Source: Candidatus Skiveiella danica (GTDB lineage Bacteria > Pseudomonadota > Gammaproteobacteria > Burkholderiales > Burkholderiaceae_C). From it: DNA of 64,000 nt. This document shows, one piece after another, positions 1-9,087 of the stretch. The translations under genes were made by a program, and so were the position numbers. The notes beneath the pieces are model-generated. The model was not told where the DNA came from. It saw only the letters and a list, made by a program, of their open reading frames with translations, and ran no database searches. The DNA lies in assembly GCA_016721925.1 (NCBI GenBank), contig JADKHE010000005.1, positions 1 through 64,000 of the forward strand. Reading direction: 5' to 3'. Numbering within the stretch: the stretch's first letter is position 1; every line of letters begins with the position of its first letter.

Positions 1-738
1 CGCATCAGAAACACGCGGATGGTGTAGACGCCATCGTCCGGCAAGAGGCCATCAAAGCGGTTGTCGATGAGCTCGCCGATTGCCATGGCGGTGTCCGGCG
101 AACCGGGTGCCAGCAGGTTGAAATAATTGGCGCCGTTGCTGCCCTTGAGGCTCACTGCCATGCGCTGGCCGGCGCCGGCACGCACCTGGTGATCGATGTA
201 TTGGTAACCGACGACGCGGTCGCGGATCACCGTCGAGTTCTTGCCTTTTCCGAACTGCACCGGCGTGACGATCCGATCCTTTGTCTGCGGCCGCTGCAGC
301 GTTTGCAACGGCGCCCATTCGTAGATGCCGCCATCGGCCATCAACGACAGGTAGAGCTTGCCATCCTCGAGCAGGTAGGAACGCACATACGCCATGTCGC
401 GCGATGCGATTGTCCAGATGGGGCGGCGGGCACAGCGCCCGCGTCGCGGCGATCGGGCCGAAGGTCAGACCGCCCGACGAGCCGTCTGCGGCCGGGGTGA
501 TCCTGTAGTCAGCCATCCCGCGGTTGCAATCCAGCCGCAGCGTGGCCCGGCCATCCTGTCCGAAGGCCAGCGTGAAGTCACGCGGCTGCTTGATCTTGGT
601 GGTGCCTTGCGCGTCGTCCATCGACTGGATGGCGACCAGCTGCCAGGTCGTGCCGGGCAGCGGCATCCCCGCCGCAGCGGCAAGAGCCGGGAGGCCGGCA
701 AGCATCAGCCCGCCGCACCACGAATGCCAGTTGTTCAT
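1..738 (-). pseudogene. META/HslJ-like exported protein, frameshifted and cut by window edge
   Basis: The gene reads right to left and leaves the window at base 1. The first part (738 to about 400) has a signal peptide and a META/HslJ-type domain: TWQLVAI, a DGRATLRLDCNRG stretch, and LTFGPIAATRALCP. Near base 399 the frame is lost. The next frame continues sensibly (RDMAYVRSYLLEDGKLYLSL, then a C-terminal domain ending in LPDDGVYTIRVFLMR). That last part resembles the beta-rich domain of periplasmic lysozyme-inhibitor-like proteins (PliG type), from memory of the pattern. One base in a GCGCGCG run accounts for the shift, so a sequencing error is as likely as a real mutation. The start ATG overlaps the stop of the upstream gene (ATGA), so the two are probably translationally coupled. 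Confidence 0.7.
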
Positions 739-1370
739 CCGCCGAAAACCACCGCTTCGGGAATTTCGTAGCGCTCGTTGCCGGCCTGGATCTTGAACAG
801 ATCGCCCTTCTTGGTGGCTTTGAACTTCATGTTGCCATCGGCCTGGCTCATGTCGGCACCCGTGGCCTTGCCTTTCTCAAAGAAGATCACGCGCATGCGG
901 CCATCGGGGCGCGTCACTTTCACCATGGCCGCTCCCTTGCCTTCACGCTCGACGGTGAACGGGCACTGACCCATCGGCTGGCTCTTAGTCTGTGCGCAGG
1001 GAATATTGCCGCTAGCAGCCGATGAGACGCCGGCAGCCTGTTGCTGCGGTGGCGCCGAGGCAGCCTTGCCATCTTCGAAACCGGTCACAGTGCACACGCC
1101 ATTGGCTTTACCCTTACCGGTGTAGAACACATCCGGTGCTTTGCCCGGGTTGTTGGTCACCGAGATGGTGATGTAGCCGGCCTTGAAGTCATAGGCGTTG
1201 TCGTTAAGTTTCTTCACCGAGGCCTTCTGACCGTTGATGTAGACCACGCCGGTACGGCCTGCATCGACATTGATGTCGGTCGGACAGTTCGCGACGAACA
1301 CCGGCATGGCGGCGCCGGCGGTGCCCGCGGCGAGTGAAGCTGCGGCAATGAGCATTAGATGACGAATCAT
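735..1370 (-). CDS. Conserved exported protein of unknown function
   Basis: 211 residues with a clear Sec signal peptide (MIRHLMLIAAASLAAGTAGA). The mature part has paired cysteines (NCPTD, GVCTV, IPCAQ, GQCPF) that could form disulfides. It ends in a lysine/glycine-rich region (GKATGADMSQADG, FKIQAGNERYEIPEAVV) that I recognise as recurrent in proteobacterial periplasmic proteins of unknown role. It is the first gene of a two-gene operon with the META-domain gene and overlaps it by four bases. A shared envelope-stress or lysozyme-defence job is only inferred from that partner. Confidence 0.8.
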   Translation of the reverse strand: MIRHLMLIAAASLAAGTAGAAMPVFVANCPTDINVDAGRTGVVYINGQKASVKKLNDNAYDFKAGYITISVTNNPGKAPDVFYTGKGKANGVCTVTGFEDGKAASAPPQQQAAGVSSAASGNIPCAQTKSQPMGQCPFTVEREGKGAAMVKVTRPDGRMRVIFFEKGKATGADMSQADGNMKFKATKKGDLFKIQAGNERYEIPEAVVFGG

Positions 1371-1471
1371 GTGATTTCTCCTTCACGGTTTGGGGGTTGG
1401 GTTTTGGGAATCATCGGGTCTGCACTCAGCGCCCCACCCAGGGCGGAGAGCCGACTGCACGGGAACTTGCC

Positions 1472-1640
1472 TCACCACCATCCCCGCATGCCGACCCCGA
1501 AGGTGTATTCGTTGGCGTTGTTGTTCCAGCGGTAGGTGGCGCCGGCGAACAGGTCGATGTTCTTGGCCATCATGGCAGTGGCGGCACCGCCGACGCTGAA
1601 GCCGCTCGCGCCACGGGCTGGCGCGAATCCACAGCGATTC
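1472..1640 (-). pseudogene. C-terminal remnant of an outer-membrane beta-barrel protein
   Basis: Reading the minus strand, about 45 codons ending at a stop at 1472 give SGFSVGGAATAMMAKNIDLFAGATYRWNNNANEYTFGVGMRGWW. Alternating hydrophobic residues and a terminal aromatic residue are typical of the last strands of a bacterial beta-barrel. The frame upstream of about 1640 no longer reads like protein, and there is no start or signal peptide nearby. I read this as the surviving 3' end of a lost porin-like or autotransporter gene. Confidence 0.5.
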
Positions 1641-1682
1641 AGGTCGCGGGACGATCCGCCCCGAGCTTCTGATCGATCGAAC

Positions 1683-2021
1683 TTATTCGGCGACGACGAG
1701 CGCGAAGGTCGACCAGCGGAAGATGCCGCCTTTGGGGAGGTCCGTGAACTGGACCTGATCGGCGCCGTGCATCCACTCTTTCTGGCCGCGAACACCCGCG
1801 AACATGAAGGGTTCCGTGTTGCCCATTCGGATCGAGAAAATCGTATTGTTGGAGTATTCGCTCTTGGACTGCTTGACCACGCAAGAACCTTCATAGAGCG
1901 TCTTGGAGGCAGCGGTATTCGTCAGCTTGCAGGTTGCGGTTTCCTTGAACGTCTGCGCAACGGCTTGCCCGCCCAGGGCGGCGGACAGGAGCAAGGCGGC
2001 GGCAATGGCTGATTTCTTCAT
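1683..2021 (-). CDS. Small exported protein of unknown function
   Basis: 112 residues from ATG 2021, with AGGA seven to ten bases upstream. A start 30 bases earlier is possible, but MKKSAIAAALLLSAALGGQAVAQ is a textbook signal peptide. The mature protein has two cysteines (ATCKLTN, EGSCVV), likely a disulfide, followed by a beta-rich segment (NNTIFSIRMGNTEPFMFAGV). I do not recognise the family. It is divergent from the broken sensor kinase at 2301, and a palindrome lies between them at 2124-2141. Confidence 0.8.
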   Translation of the reverse strand: MKKSAIAAALLLSAALGGQAVAQTFKETATCKLTNTAASKTLYEGSCVVKQSKSEYSNNTIFSIRMGNTEPFMFAGVRGQKEWMHGADQVQFTDLPKGGIFRWSTFALVVAE

Positions 2022-2123
2022 GGATTTTCCTTTGGGTGAGGGGTTTGACAACTTGAAAGGGGTGACGGGCTCATCGTCATGATGGACCGGTCGATAGGCT
2101 ACTAAGATTCAACCATTGCGGGT

Positions 2124-2141
2124 ACTTCCCCAAAGGGAAGT
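2124..2141. promoter_or_regulatory. Palindromic candidate operator ACTTCCC-CAAA-GGGAAGT
   Basis: A perfect inverted repeat with 7-bp arms and a 4-bp centre, lying between divergent genes (small exported protein at 2021 minus, sensor kinase at 2301 plus). Its form suits a dimeric regulator. The neighbouring LuxR/FixJ-type response regulator is an obvious candidate, but that is inference. A related TTCCC-CAA-GGGAA with a 3-bp centre occurs at 17329-17341. Confidence 0.4.
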
Positions 2142-2300
2142 CCGGTGTAACATTTTCATTCTGGGCAGGCTGCCCGAGGGACGAACAAAGTAATGGCCAG
2201 ACTCATGATCTCCGGACACATCAGGCGTGACGTTCAAAGGCTTTTCCTTCCGACCCGCCGACCGACCTTCGCAGGCACCTGAAAGAGTGGGCAATATGGC

Positions 2301-3725
2301 ATGTTGAGTCTGGACATCGCGACCCTTCGTTTCGTATCGGCTCTTGAGCTGTTGATGCTTCCCACCTTGCTCTGGGCGTTTCTGCGCCCCGGCGCCACGA
2401 TGACCGCGATGCGGCTGTGGATTGCTGCAGGATGGGCCATGGCATTGGGCAATCTGCTGCTGTTGCAGTGGAACACCCTGACCTTCCCCGGCAAGGACTT
2501 GATGATCCGGCTGGTTTTCTTCTCCTTCCTCGTCATGCGCATCCAGTCACTCCGTCTGGATCTAGGAGCACCCTTGGGCAAACCTGTGATCGGACTGGGC
2601 TTCCTGGCCTTCGTGGGCCTGCACGAGACGGTCCGGTACCTGACGACGGGGCCATATGCGCCCTGCTGATCATGACCAGCATGGTGACGACGCTTGACGG
2701 CCGTTCTGGTCTGGCTGGCCTTGTGCGTTTCGCGACGTGAACAGAGTCACAGCGCTCTGTGGCTGGCCGTGGGTCTGGCGTTCTACACGGTCCTGTTTTT
2801 CGAGGGTCATTGCGTTGATCACCGGGCATGCGCCAGCCGATCAAATGGCGTCTTCGCTGATCGCCGATGCCATTGCCTTGGCCATCGTACTGGTACCGGT
2901 GGTCGAACACATGGGCTACCTCGGCATCTGCATCGAGCGCGCTCGCGACGGGCGGAGTCCGTCGCCGTCAGAACCTGTCGGAACAGGCGGAGATTGATGC
3001 GCTGCGCCAGCAGATCGCCGTCCTGGACCGCCGACGCAGCCTGGGCGAAATGGCAGCGTTGCGGGTCGTGAACCCAAGCAACCTCCTGACAGCGGTACTG
3101 AGTTCGGCCCAGGCGGCCCAGATCGGGGTCCGCGGGGATCTTCTCGGTCGCCAACAGCTCGATGAACTGCTGAACCGGATTGCAGAAGGTGCGGCGCTGC
3201 AATGCGCTGATCGAACGGATCGCCACCTTCGTGCGCCCGAACACTCTGGTGTGTCTCAGCCCGTGGACTTGAACGAAGTGCTGCGCGAGGCGGTTTCCTT
3301 GTCCGAGGGGAAAGCTGCGCGACGCCGGCGTGCACATCCGCGTTCAAGCGGCGTTGGCTTCGTTATGGGTGAACGGGGGATCCGATTCAACTGTCCCAGG
3401 TGGTTCTCAATCTGATCCGCAACGGGATCGATGCGAGCGCGGTGGCGATGGACCATCAACTTCTGACCAGTTCGCGCGAAGGCAGGGTGTGATCGTGGTT
3501 CGTGACGACGGCGCCGGCTTCACGCCGGAGACCATGGCGCAACTGGGCACTCCGTTCTTTTCGACCAAACCCCAGGGCATGGGCATGGGATTGGCCGTTT
3601 CGCAATCGATCGCCCGGCAGCACGGCGGCAGTTTGAGGTTTTCGAACGCGCTGCAGGGTGGCGCTCGGGTGGAGTTGCGCCTGCCTCTCATGGACAGCGC
3701 AAAGAATCCCTCGGGGGCATCATGA
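2301..3725 (+). pseudogene. Membrane sensor histidine kinase, broken by many indels
   Basis: Recognisable kinase pieces appear in order but in changing frames. Hydrophobic N-terminal segments run from 2301 to about 2920 (LELLMLPTLLWAFL, AIALAIVLVPVV). A coiled segment follows (LSEQAEIDALRQQIAVLDRRRSLGEM). The H-box is near 3060, the N-box at about 3385-3440 (IQLSQVVLNLIRNGIDAS), and the G1/G2 boxes at about 3490-3600 (VRDDGAGF, GTPFFSTKPQGMGMGLA). At least eight frame changes are needed. In the H-box the expected SHELNQPLTA reads GREPKQP-LTA, so the phospho-accepting His codon CAT is now CGT. Its last codon overlaps the start of the response regulator (ATGA). The gene cannot make an active kinase as written. 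Confidence 0.8.
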
Positions 3726-4416
3726 CCCAGATCAGACAGGCCCATCGCCGGCCAGTGACCGTCCACGAAGAGGCCGACGCGGCGCGTTGTGCGCGCGGAC
3801 GGGTGGTGCTGATCGATGATGATCCTCATGTCCTCGCCTCGCTGAAGACATTGGTTGATCTGTCCGGCTACTTCGGAGAGACCCATGCGACGGCGGAGTC
3901 GTTCTTGAAGTCTCTGGCCCGCACCGAGCCCGTGTATCCGGGCCCCTGGTGCGTGGTCAGCGATGTCAAGATGCCGGATATGGATGGGCTGGCGCTGTTG
4001 AAACGACTGGCAGGACTCGACGAGCTACCCTTGATCCTGATGAGTGGAAACAGCGGGATCGATGATGCCGTTGAAGCTTTCCGCCTGGGCATCGTGGACT
4101 TCCTGGTCAAACCCTTTGAGATGGAGGCTCTGCTGGCCGCGATCGACAAAGGGTTGGCCGTCAGTGTCCGACAGAAGGAATATGAGCGAGAGCAGACCGA
4201 GCTGCGGGTCGGGTAGAGGCGCTGACGCCACGGGAAGGGAGGTCGCCGGGCCAGGTCGCCAAAGGCCGGCTGAATCGTGAGATCGCCGAACAGCTGGGCA
4301 TCTCGGAGCGAATGGTCAAGCTGCACCGGCAAAGCATCATGGAAAAATTGAATGTCCAGACCACAGCGGATCTGGTTCGCAGGGTTGATCGGGCCGGCTT
4401 GACCGGGGACGGCTGA
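3722..4416 (+). pseudogene. FixJ/LuxR-type response regulator, frameshifted before the HTH
   Basis: The receiver domain is intact: acidic pocket IDDDPH (residues 31-36), phospho-acceptor D81 in SDVKMPDMDG, and K130 in FLVKPFE. The reading frame stops at 4214-4216. One frame over, the LuxR-type DNA-binding domain continues without a stop to 4416 (VEALTPRE, then REIAEQLGISERMVKLHR and IMEKLNVQTTADLV). Within it a small indel pair garbles the residues after TPRE. The receiver plus C-terminal helix-turn-helix layout is that of FixJ/StyR/TodT regulators. It is co-transcribed with the broken kinase and is probably decaying with it. Confidence 0.75.
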
Positions 4417-4559
4417 TCCTTGCCGGCTCAAGGTCTCAGGGTTTTCGTGGCTGACCACGTTGCCATCAGCGTACACACTGGTCCCGGCTCTGGCGCGTTT
4501 TGACACCTGCCCATTCTGGCGTGCAAGCCGCATTCCCCTCATGACGAATCGGAGACCCC

Positions 4560-5345
4560 ATGAATGATCGCAAAGTCGCCCTAATTACCGGCTCGGCCAC
4601 GGGCGTCGGCGCCGCCACCGCGCTGCTACTGGCCCGCAGGGGCTACAACGTGCTGATCAACTATTCGCGCAGCGAGGCCGAGGCGCTGGCGTCGCAAGCG
4701 GCCTGCGACGAGGCGGGTGCCGACACCCTGCTGATGCAGGGCGACGTGGCCGAGGACGCCGACTGCCGGGCGCTGGTTGATGCGGCGGTGGCGCGCTGGG
4801 GGCGCGTCGACGCGCTGGTCAACAACGCGGGCATCTCCACCTTCACCGGCGCGGCGAACTGGGAGGTGCTGGACGCGGACACTTTTCAACGCATCTTTGC
4901 GGTGAACGCGGTGGGCGCCTTCCAGATGGTGCGCGCCTGTGCGCCGCACCTCAAGGCCGCGCAGGGCTGCATCGTCAACGTGTCGTCGGTGGCCGGCTCG
5001 CTGGGCATCGGCTCCTCGGTGCCCTATATCGCCTCAAAGGGGGCCGTCAATTCGATGACGCTGTACCTGGCGCGCGCGCTGGCGCCGGAGGTGCGCGTCA
5101 ACGCGGTCTGCCCGGGCCTGATCACCTCTCGCTGGTTCGTTGACGGGCTGGGGCAGGAGGGCTTCGAGAAGGTCAAGGCCCTGACCGAGCAGAGCACGGC
5201 CCTGGGCCGCGCCAGCACGCCCGAGGACGTGGCTGAAGCCATCGTCTGGCTGATCGACGGCGCACGCACCATGACCGGTGAGCTGCTGTTGCTGGATGCC
5301 GGCCTGCACCTGGGCACCCGCATGCAGGTGCCCGGCAAGGCCTGA
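4560..5345 (+). CDS. SDR-family oxidoreductase (FabG-like)
   Basis: 261 residues, classical short-chain dehydrogenase. It has the nucleotide-binding glycine motif TGSATGVG near residues 10-17, NNAG near 89, the catalytic Ser in NVSSVAG, and YxxxK in PYIASKGA. A PG motif follows (NAVCPGLI). It probably reduces or oxidises a keto/hydroxy group with NAD(P)H. The substrate cannot be read from the sequence. It is a single gene that follows the broken two-component system and is convergent with the exonuclease gene. Confidence 0.88.
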   Translation: MNDRKVALITGSATGVGAATALLLARRGYNVLINYSRSEAEALASQAACDEAGADTLLMQGDVAEDADCRALVDAAVARWGRVDALVNNAGISTFTGAANWEVLDADTFQRIFAVNAVGAFQMVRACAPHLKAAQGCIVNVSSVAGSLGIGSSVPYIASKGAVNSMTLYLARALAPEVRVNAVCPGLITSRWFVDGLGQEGFEKVKALTEQSTALGRASTPEDVAEAIVWLIDGARTMTGELLLLDAGLHLGTRMQVPGKA

Positions 5346-5356
5346 GGCCCCTGGCG

Positions 5357-5971
5357 TCAGGCCGCGGGCTGACCCGGGTCCAAGCCCAGCGCGTGGTACA
5401 CCCGCAGCGCGGCCCAGGCATCGTTGGCCGCATAGATCAGCTGGGCTTCGCTCAGGCGGTCATTGGCCCAGTTGGAAGTGGACGCCTTGCCCGATTTGAT
5501 GAAGCGCCGGTTGAACAGCACCGCCACCGCGCCTTTCACGCCCATGTCCTTGCGGTAGCCGCGCTGGCGGAACACGTGGTTGAGATCCAGCACGTCCAGC
5601 GGCTCCACGCCGAGCTTTTCCCGGATGCGCTTGCGGTCGTCGCCCAGGCCGAAGCCGGCCTTGACCACCCCGGGCCGGGCCAGGGCTTCGGCGGCGAGGG
5701 CGCGGCAATCGCCGTCGTGCAGCTGGAACACCCAGGCCCGCTCCATTGTGGCCAGTTGCACCACATGCGGCCCGTGCGAAACCTCGTGTTTCTGGAAGGT
5801 GGGCTTGGACTCGGTGTCGAACCCCCAGGCCGTTGCCCGCGCCAGCTCATCCAGCGCGCGCTCGGCCTGAGAGAGCGTCTGCACCAGTTCGATGCGGTCC
5901 AGCCCGAGGCGCTCGAACGGGTCGAGCAGGGCGATGGCTTCCTTGGACGGGGTGGGATGGGTCGTGTGCAT
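5357..5971 (-). CDS. 3'-5' exonuclease, DEDDy (RNase D/WRN) type
   Basis: 204 residues. ATG 5971 is chosen because it lies 8 bases after the stop of the upstream small gene. The frame is open much further upstream, but that part reads as nonsense. Exo I is WGFDTESKPTF (DxE). The middle has LVKAGFGLGDDRKRI-type residues around the second Asp. Exo III is YAANDAWAALRVY (Y-x3-D). No helicase or HRDC domain is attached, so this is a stand-alone exonuclease of a type common in proteobacteria. It probably trims RNA or DNA 3' ends. Confidence 0.85.
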   Translation of the reverse strand: MHTTHPTPSKEAIALLDPFERLGLDRIELVQTLSQAERALDELARATAWGFDTESKPTFQKHEVSHGPHVVQLATMERAWVFQLHDGDCRALAAEALARPGVVKAGFGLGDDRKRIREKLGVEPLDVLDLNHVFRQRGYRKDMGVKGAVAVLFNRRFIKSGKASTSNWANDRLSEAQLIYAANDAWAALRVYHALGLDPGQPAA

Positions 5972-5979
5972 CGCGGACC

Positions 5980-6207
5980 TCAGGGGGCGCGGTGCAGGCG
6001 CGGGGCCGACAGCAGGGCCAGGTTGTCCTGCACGGCCTCGTCCACGTCGCGCCAGCGCCCGGTGAGGCGGCCGACGATCATGGCGGTCTGCAGCGCCTTG
6101 AGGTCTTTCACGCTGGGTGCGACCTTGATCTGGGCGATCGACGCCGCGGTGTTGCCGCCCTGGAGCAAGGCCAGCACCTTTTCTGCCCATTGACTTGCCC
6201 GTGCCAT
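5980..6207 (-). CDS. Small conserved hypothetical protein
   Basis: 75 residues (MARASQWAEKVLALLQGGNTAASIAQIKVAPSVKDL...). Mostly helical, no signal peptide, no recognised domain. It sits 8 bases upstream of the exonuclease start, so they form an operon. A dispersed repeat copy lies just upstream (6284-6343), in the same orientation as this gene. Confidence 0.6.
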   Translation of the reverse strand: MARASQWAEKVLALLQGGNTAASIAQIKVAPSVKDLKALQTAMIVGRLTGRWRDVDEAVQDNLALLSAPRLHRAP

Positions 6208-6283
6208 GTGAGGTCCTGTCCGATAAGGGAAAAGTCCGACTGTACCCGCTGGCGCGGGGCACGGTGCCGGGGTCGAACACCTT

Positions 6284-6343
6284 GTTTACTCCTGATTTAG
6301 TAGCTACCAGCGACCTAATCACGCTGGGTTGTGGCCATTTTCG
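6284..6343 (-). repeat. Dispersed intergenic repeat, copy 1
   Basis: Read on the minus strand it begins CGAAAATGGCCACAACCCAG and continues through GGTC to GCTACTAAAT. It matches the copies at 8838, 16917, 20622, 32128, 45763 and 54363. It lies between the AlkD-like gene and the small-gene/exonuclease operon. Confidence 0.75.
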
Positions 6344-6372
6344 ATCGATTTCTTTGGAAAATGGCGCTGGGG

Positions 6373-7092
6373 TCAGCCCCGCGCCGTCAGACGGGCCTGT
6401 ACCGCGTCGTCGGTGAGCTCGCGCAAGGCGTCGGCGGCAATCCAGCGCGCGGATCGCGTGCCTTGTGCCTGGATGCGCCGGGCAGCGTCGATGGCGGCCT
6501 GGTTCAGCGCGGGGTTGCGCTTGCCGATGTTGCGCAGCGCCCAGTTCACGGCCTTTTTCACGAAGTTGCGCTCGTCGCCTGCCGCGCCATCGATCAGCGC
6601 CAGCGCGTGGACGAAGGCGGCGTTGTCGGTTGAATTGTCGTGCACCGCCAGCGTGGCCAGCAGGGAAAACGCGGCCCGGCGCACAAAGGCTTCCGGGCGC
6701 GCGGCCCATTGCGCCACCTTGTCCCAGGCCCGGGGCGAGGCCTGAAAGGCGCTGCCGCAGACCTGGTCGCAGACGTCCCAGGACTCGAAGCCCTGCGCCC
6801 AGGCATCCATCTGCCGCGACGTCAGGCGCGCCGGGTCTGCCACCATGCCGGCGACGATCCGCGCGTCAGGAATGCCGGTGGCCCAGAGCTGCAGGGCCAG
6901 GTCGTGGTCGCGCCCGAGGGTCCTGGCGATCCGGCGCATGGCGGGCATGGACAGGCCCAGGCGCCGCTCCCCGACGATGCCAAAGCGTGCCATGCCGGCC
7001 AGCTCACCGGGGCGCGCCTGCGCGTGCAGCAAGGCCAGGGCGGTGGCCAGACGGTCGGGAAGGGGTGGCAGATCGATGGGGTGGCGCGGCAT
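6373..7092 (-). CDS. DNA alkylation repair protein, AlkD-like HEAT repeats
   Basis: 239 residues from ATG 7092. A TTG start at 7119 would add nine residues. All-helical, with the AlkD-family pattern: MPAMRRIARTLGRDHDLALQLWATGIPDARI, then MDAWAQGFESWDVCDQVCG, RRAAFSLLATLAVHD and ERNFVKKAVNWALRNIGKRNPAL. AlkD proteins are HEAT-like-repeat DNA glycosylases that remove bulky or cationic alkylated bases. Family assignment is good. Catalytic activity is not proven, because several bacterial paralogues are only DNA-binding. Transcribed alone. Confidence 0.88.
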   Translation of the reverse strand: MPRHPIDLPPLPDRLATALALLHAQARPGELAGMARFGIVGERRLGLSMPAMRRIARTLGRDHDLALQLWATGIPDARIVAGMVADPARLTSRQMDAWAQGFESWDVCDQVCGSAFQASPRAWDKVAQWAARPEAFVRRAAFSLLATLAVHDNSTDNAAFVHALALIDGAAGDERNFVKKAVNWALRNIGKRNPALNQAAIDAARRIQAQGTRSARWIAADALRELTDDAVQARLTARG

Positions 7093-7253
7093 AGTGGTGG
7101 TGCGATTGGGGGTCGGCAAACCCGGCTCGACGGAATATTCCCTGGCGGCGGCTCTATTTTGTAGCGGCTTTCCCTAGTGTCGGCGGCGCTGTCGATTGAC
7201 TAGGATCAAGGCGGATCGACGTCCCGGCAACCCGCCTGCAACAGGAGTGCAAC

Positions 7254-8738
7254 ATGGTTCGAACTTCTCCCATCGGCCGGCTCGGCCGCCTCTTCGTCTG
7301 GACGGCAGCCGTCGCCGTGCTGGCCTCCTGTGCCAGCGTGGCGCCCGAGAGTGCCGAGTCCGTGCTGCGGCGCGCCGACAGCGCGATGGGCGGCAAGGAC
7401 CTGAAGAGCATTTCGTTCGCCGGCAGTGGCACCGGTGCCACCTTCGGGCAGGCCTACGAGCCTGGCGGGGCGTGGCCGAAGATCAACTATTCCAGCTTTT
7501 CCCGGGTGGTGGACTATGACCAGGGGGCCTTCCGCGAGGACGCCGCACGCAGCCGCGCCGAGCCCACCGGCGGGGGCGCGGTGCCGCTGATGGGCACCGG
7601 CGAGCAGCGCACCACCGGGCTGATGCGCGGTGGCTATGCATGGAATCTCGTCGGCCCGGCGCCGGTGGCCTCGCCGCGCGACCTGGACGCGCGCGTGCAT
7701 GACCTGTGGACCACACCGCACGGCGTGATCAAGGCCGCACTCGCCAACCAGCCCACGCTGACCAGCCGCACGCAGGACGGTCGCACCCTGTGGGCCGTCT
7801 CCTTCGTCATGCCCGGGCGCCTGCGGGCCATGGCGCTGATCAATGCCGACGGGCTGGTGGAGCAGATCGAGTCGGTGCTGCCGAACCCGGTCATGGGCGA
7901 TACCGGGTCGGTGATCACGTTCTCGGACTATCAGGAGGTCGGCGGGGTCAAGTTCCCGAAACGCATCCGCCAGAGCCTGGGCGGCTTCCCGGTACTGGAC
8001 CTGGCTGTGAGCGAGGTCAAGCCGAATGCGCCAGCCGCCATCGAGGTGCCGCCGCTGGTGAGTGCGGCGAGCGAAAAGGTCACGGCCGACAAGGTGGCCG
8101 AGGGGGTGTGGTTCCTGGCCGGCGGCTCGCACAACAGCGTGGCCATCGAGATGAAGGACCACCTGATGGTGGTCGAAAGCCCCTTGTTTGACGGGCGCGC
8201 CCTGCCGATGCTGGCGGAAGCGAAGAAGCTCGCCCCCGGCAAGGCGATCCGCTTTGTCGTCAACTCGCACCACCATTTCGACCATTCGGGCGGCCTGCGC
8301 ACCGCCGTGGCCGAGGGTGCCACGCTGGTCACCAGCGAGCTGGCACGGCCCTACTTCGAAAAGACGCTGGCCAATCCGAACCGCCTCAGCCCCGATGCGA
8401 TGGAGAAGTCCGGCCGCACGGCGCAGTTGACGGGGGTGCCGGGGCAGCGGCGCTTCACCGACGGTGATCGCGTGGTAGACGTGCATTACATCGAGGGCAG
8501 CGTGCATGCGCGCGGCTTCATGATGGTCTACCTGCCGCGGGAGAAGCTGCTGATCGAGGCCGACGCCTTCACGCCTGGCCCGCCCGGCGCGCCGCCGCCC
8601 GCCACGCCCAATGCCTTGCACGTCAACCTGGTGCAGAACATGGAGCGCCTGAACCTGCAGGTCGAGAAAATCCTGCCCCTGCACGGACGGGTGGTACCGG
8701 TGGCAGAGCTCTACACCGCCATCGGTCGCAAGAACTGA
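7254..8738 (+). CDS. Exported metallo-beta-lactamase-fold hydrolase, probable lipoprotein
   Basis: 494 residues. The N-terminus (VAVLASCAS) has a lipobox, so it is likely an envelope lipoprotein. Residues about 30-270 form a beta-rich domain unlike known enzymes (VITFSDYQEVGGVKFPKRI). From about 275 comes an MBL fold with the metal motif NSHHHFDHSGG and later YLPREKLLIEADAF and LPLHGRVVP. Such fusions occur in bacterial genomes without an assigned substrate. Monocistronic as far as spacing shows. Confidence 0.83.
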   Translation: MVRTSPIGRLGRLFVWTAAVAVLASCASVAPESAESVLRRADSAMGGKDLKSISFAGSGTGATFGQAYEPGGAWPKINYSSFSRVVDYDQGAFREDAARSRAEPTGGGAVPLMGTGEQRTTGLMRGGYAWNLVGPAPVASPRDLDARVHDLWTTPHGVIKAALANQPTLTSRTQDGRTLWAVSFVMPGRLRAMALINADGLVEQIESVLPNPVMGDTGSVITFSDYQEVGGVKFPKRIRQSLGGFPVLDLAVSEVKPNAPAAIEVPPLVSAASEKVTADKVAEGVWFLAGGSHNSVAIEMKDHLMVVESPLFDGRALPMLAEAKKLAPGKAIRFVVNSHHHFDHSGGLRTAVAEGATLVTSELARPYFEKTLANPNRLSPDAMEKSGRTAQLTGVPGQRRFTDGDRVVDVHYIEGSVHARGFMMVYLPREKLLIEADAFTPGPPGAPPPATPNALHVNLVQNMERLNLQVEKILPLHGRVVPVAELYTAIGRKN

Positions 8739-8837
8739 GCGGGGGCGCATCCCGCGGCAACCGGGGACCGATGGGGTCCACCAGGCTCTGGCGGCCCCTG
8801 CCGTGTGCCAACCGGCTCCGCGTCCGGGACGATGGGC

Positions 8838-8895
8838 TACTTCGGATTTGGTAGCAATAAATGACCCATTGGCGCTGGGAATCTGCCAATTTTTG
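8838..8895 (-). repeat. Dispersed intergenic repeat, copy 2
   Basis: Minus-strand reading starts CAAAAATTGGCAGATTCCCA, then GCGCCAATGGGTCA and TTGCTACCAAAT. It lies between the MBL gene and the first FHA gene, in opposite orientation to both. Confidence 0.8.
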
Positions 8896-9050
8896 TCAAC
8901 TTTACGAGTCTGGCCGGTGCCGCGCGTGCGGCACCGTGCCACTGCGCACCCGCGCATAGGCCCTCGGCTCCCCGGTGAACAGCGCACGGACGGCAGAAGG
9001 GCGCCCGCGGCCTGCGAAAATGGCACATTTCGTGCGACGACAATCGCAGG

Positions 9051-9068
9051 GCCCGATCGGGCTTTTTT
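9051..9068 (+). terminator. Weak terminator-like hairpin with T-run
   Basis: GCCC-GATC-GGGC followed directly by six Ts. The stem is short, so termination may be partial. It would separate the MBL gene from the FHA gene that starts 20 bases later. Confidence 0.35.
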
Positions 9069-9087
9069 CTCGAGTTGAAGGGACACC

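Noticed and set aside
5972..6709. Upstream extension of the exonuclease frame
   Set aside because: The frame is open but overlaps another small gene and a repeat copy and shows no protein-like pattern.
7150..7176. Possible fragment of the dispersed repeat near the AlkD-like and MBL genes
   Set aside because: Only the GCTAC-AAA part resembles the consensus, which can occur by chance.
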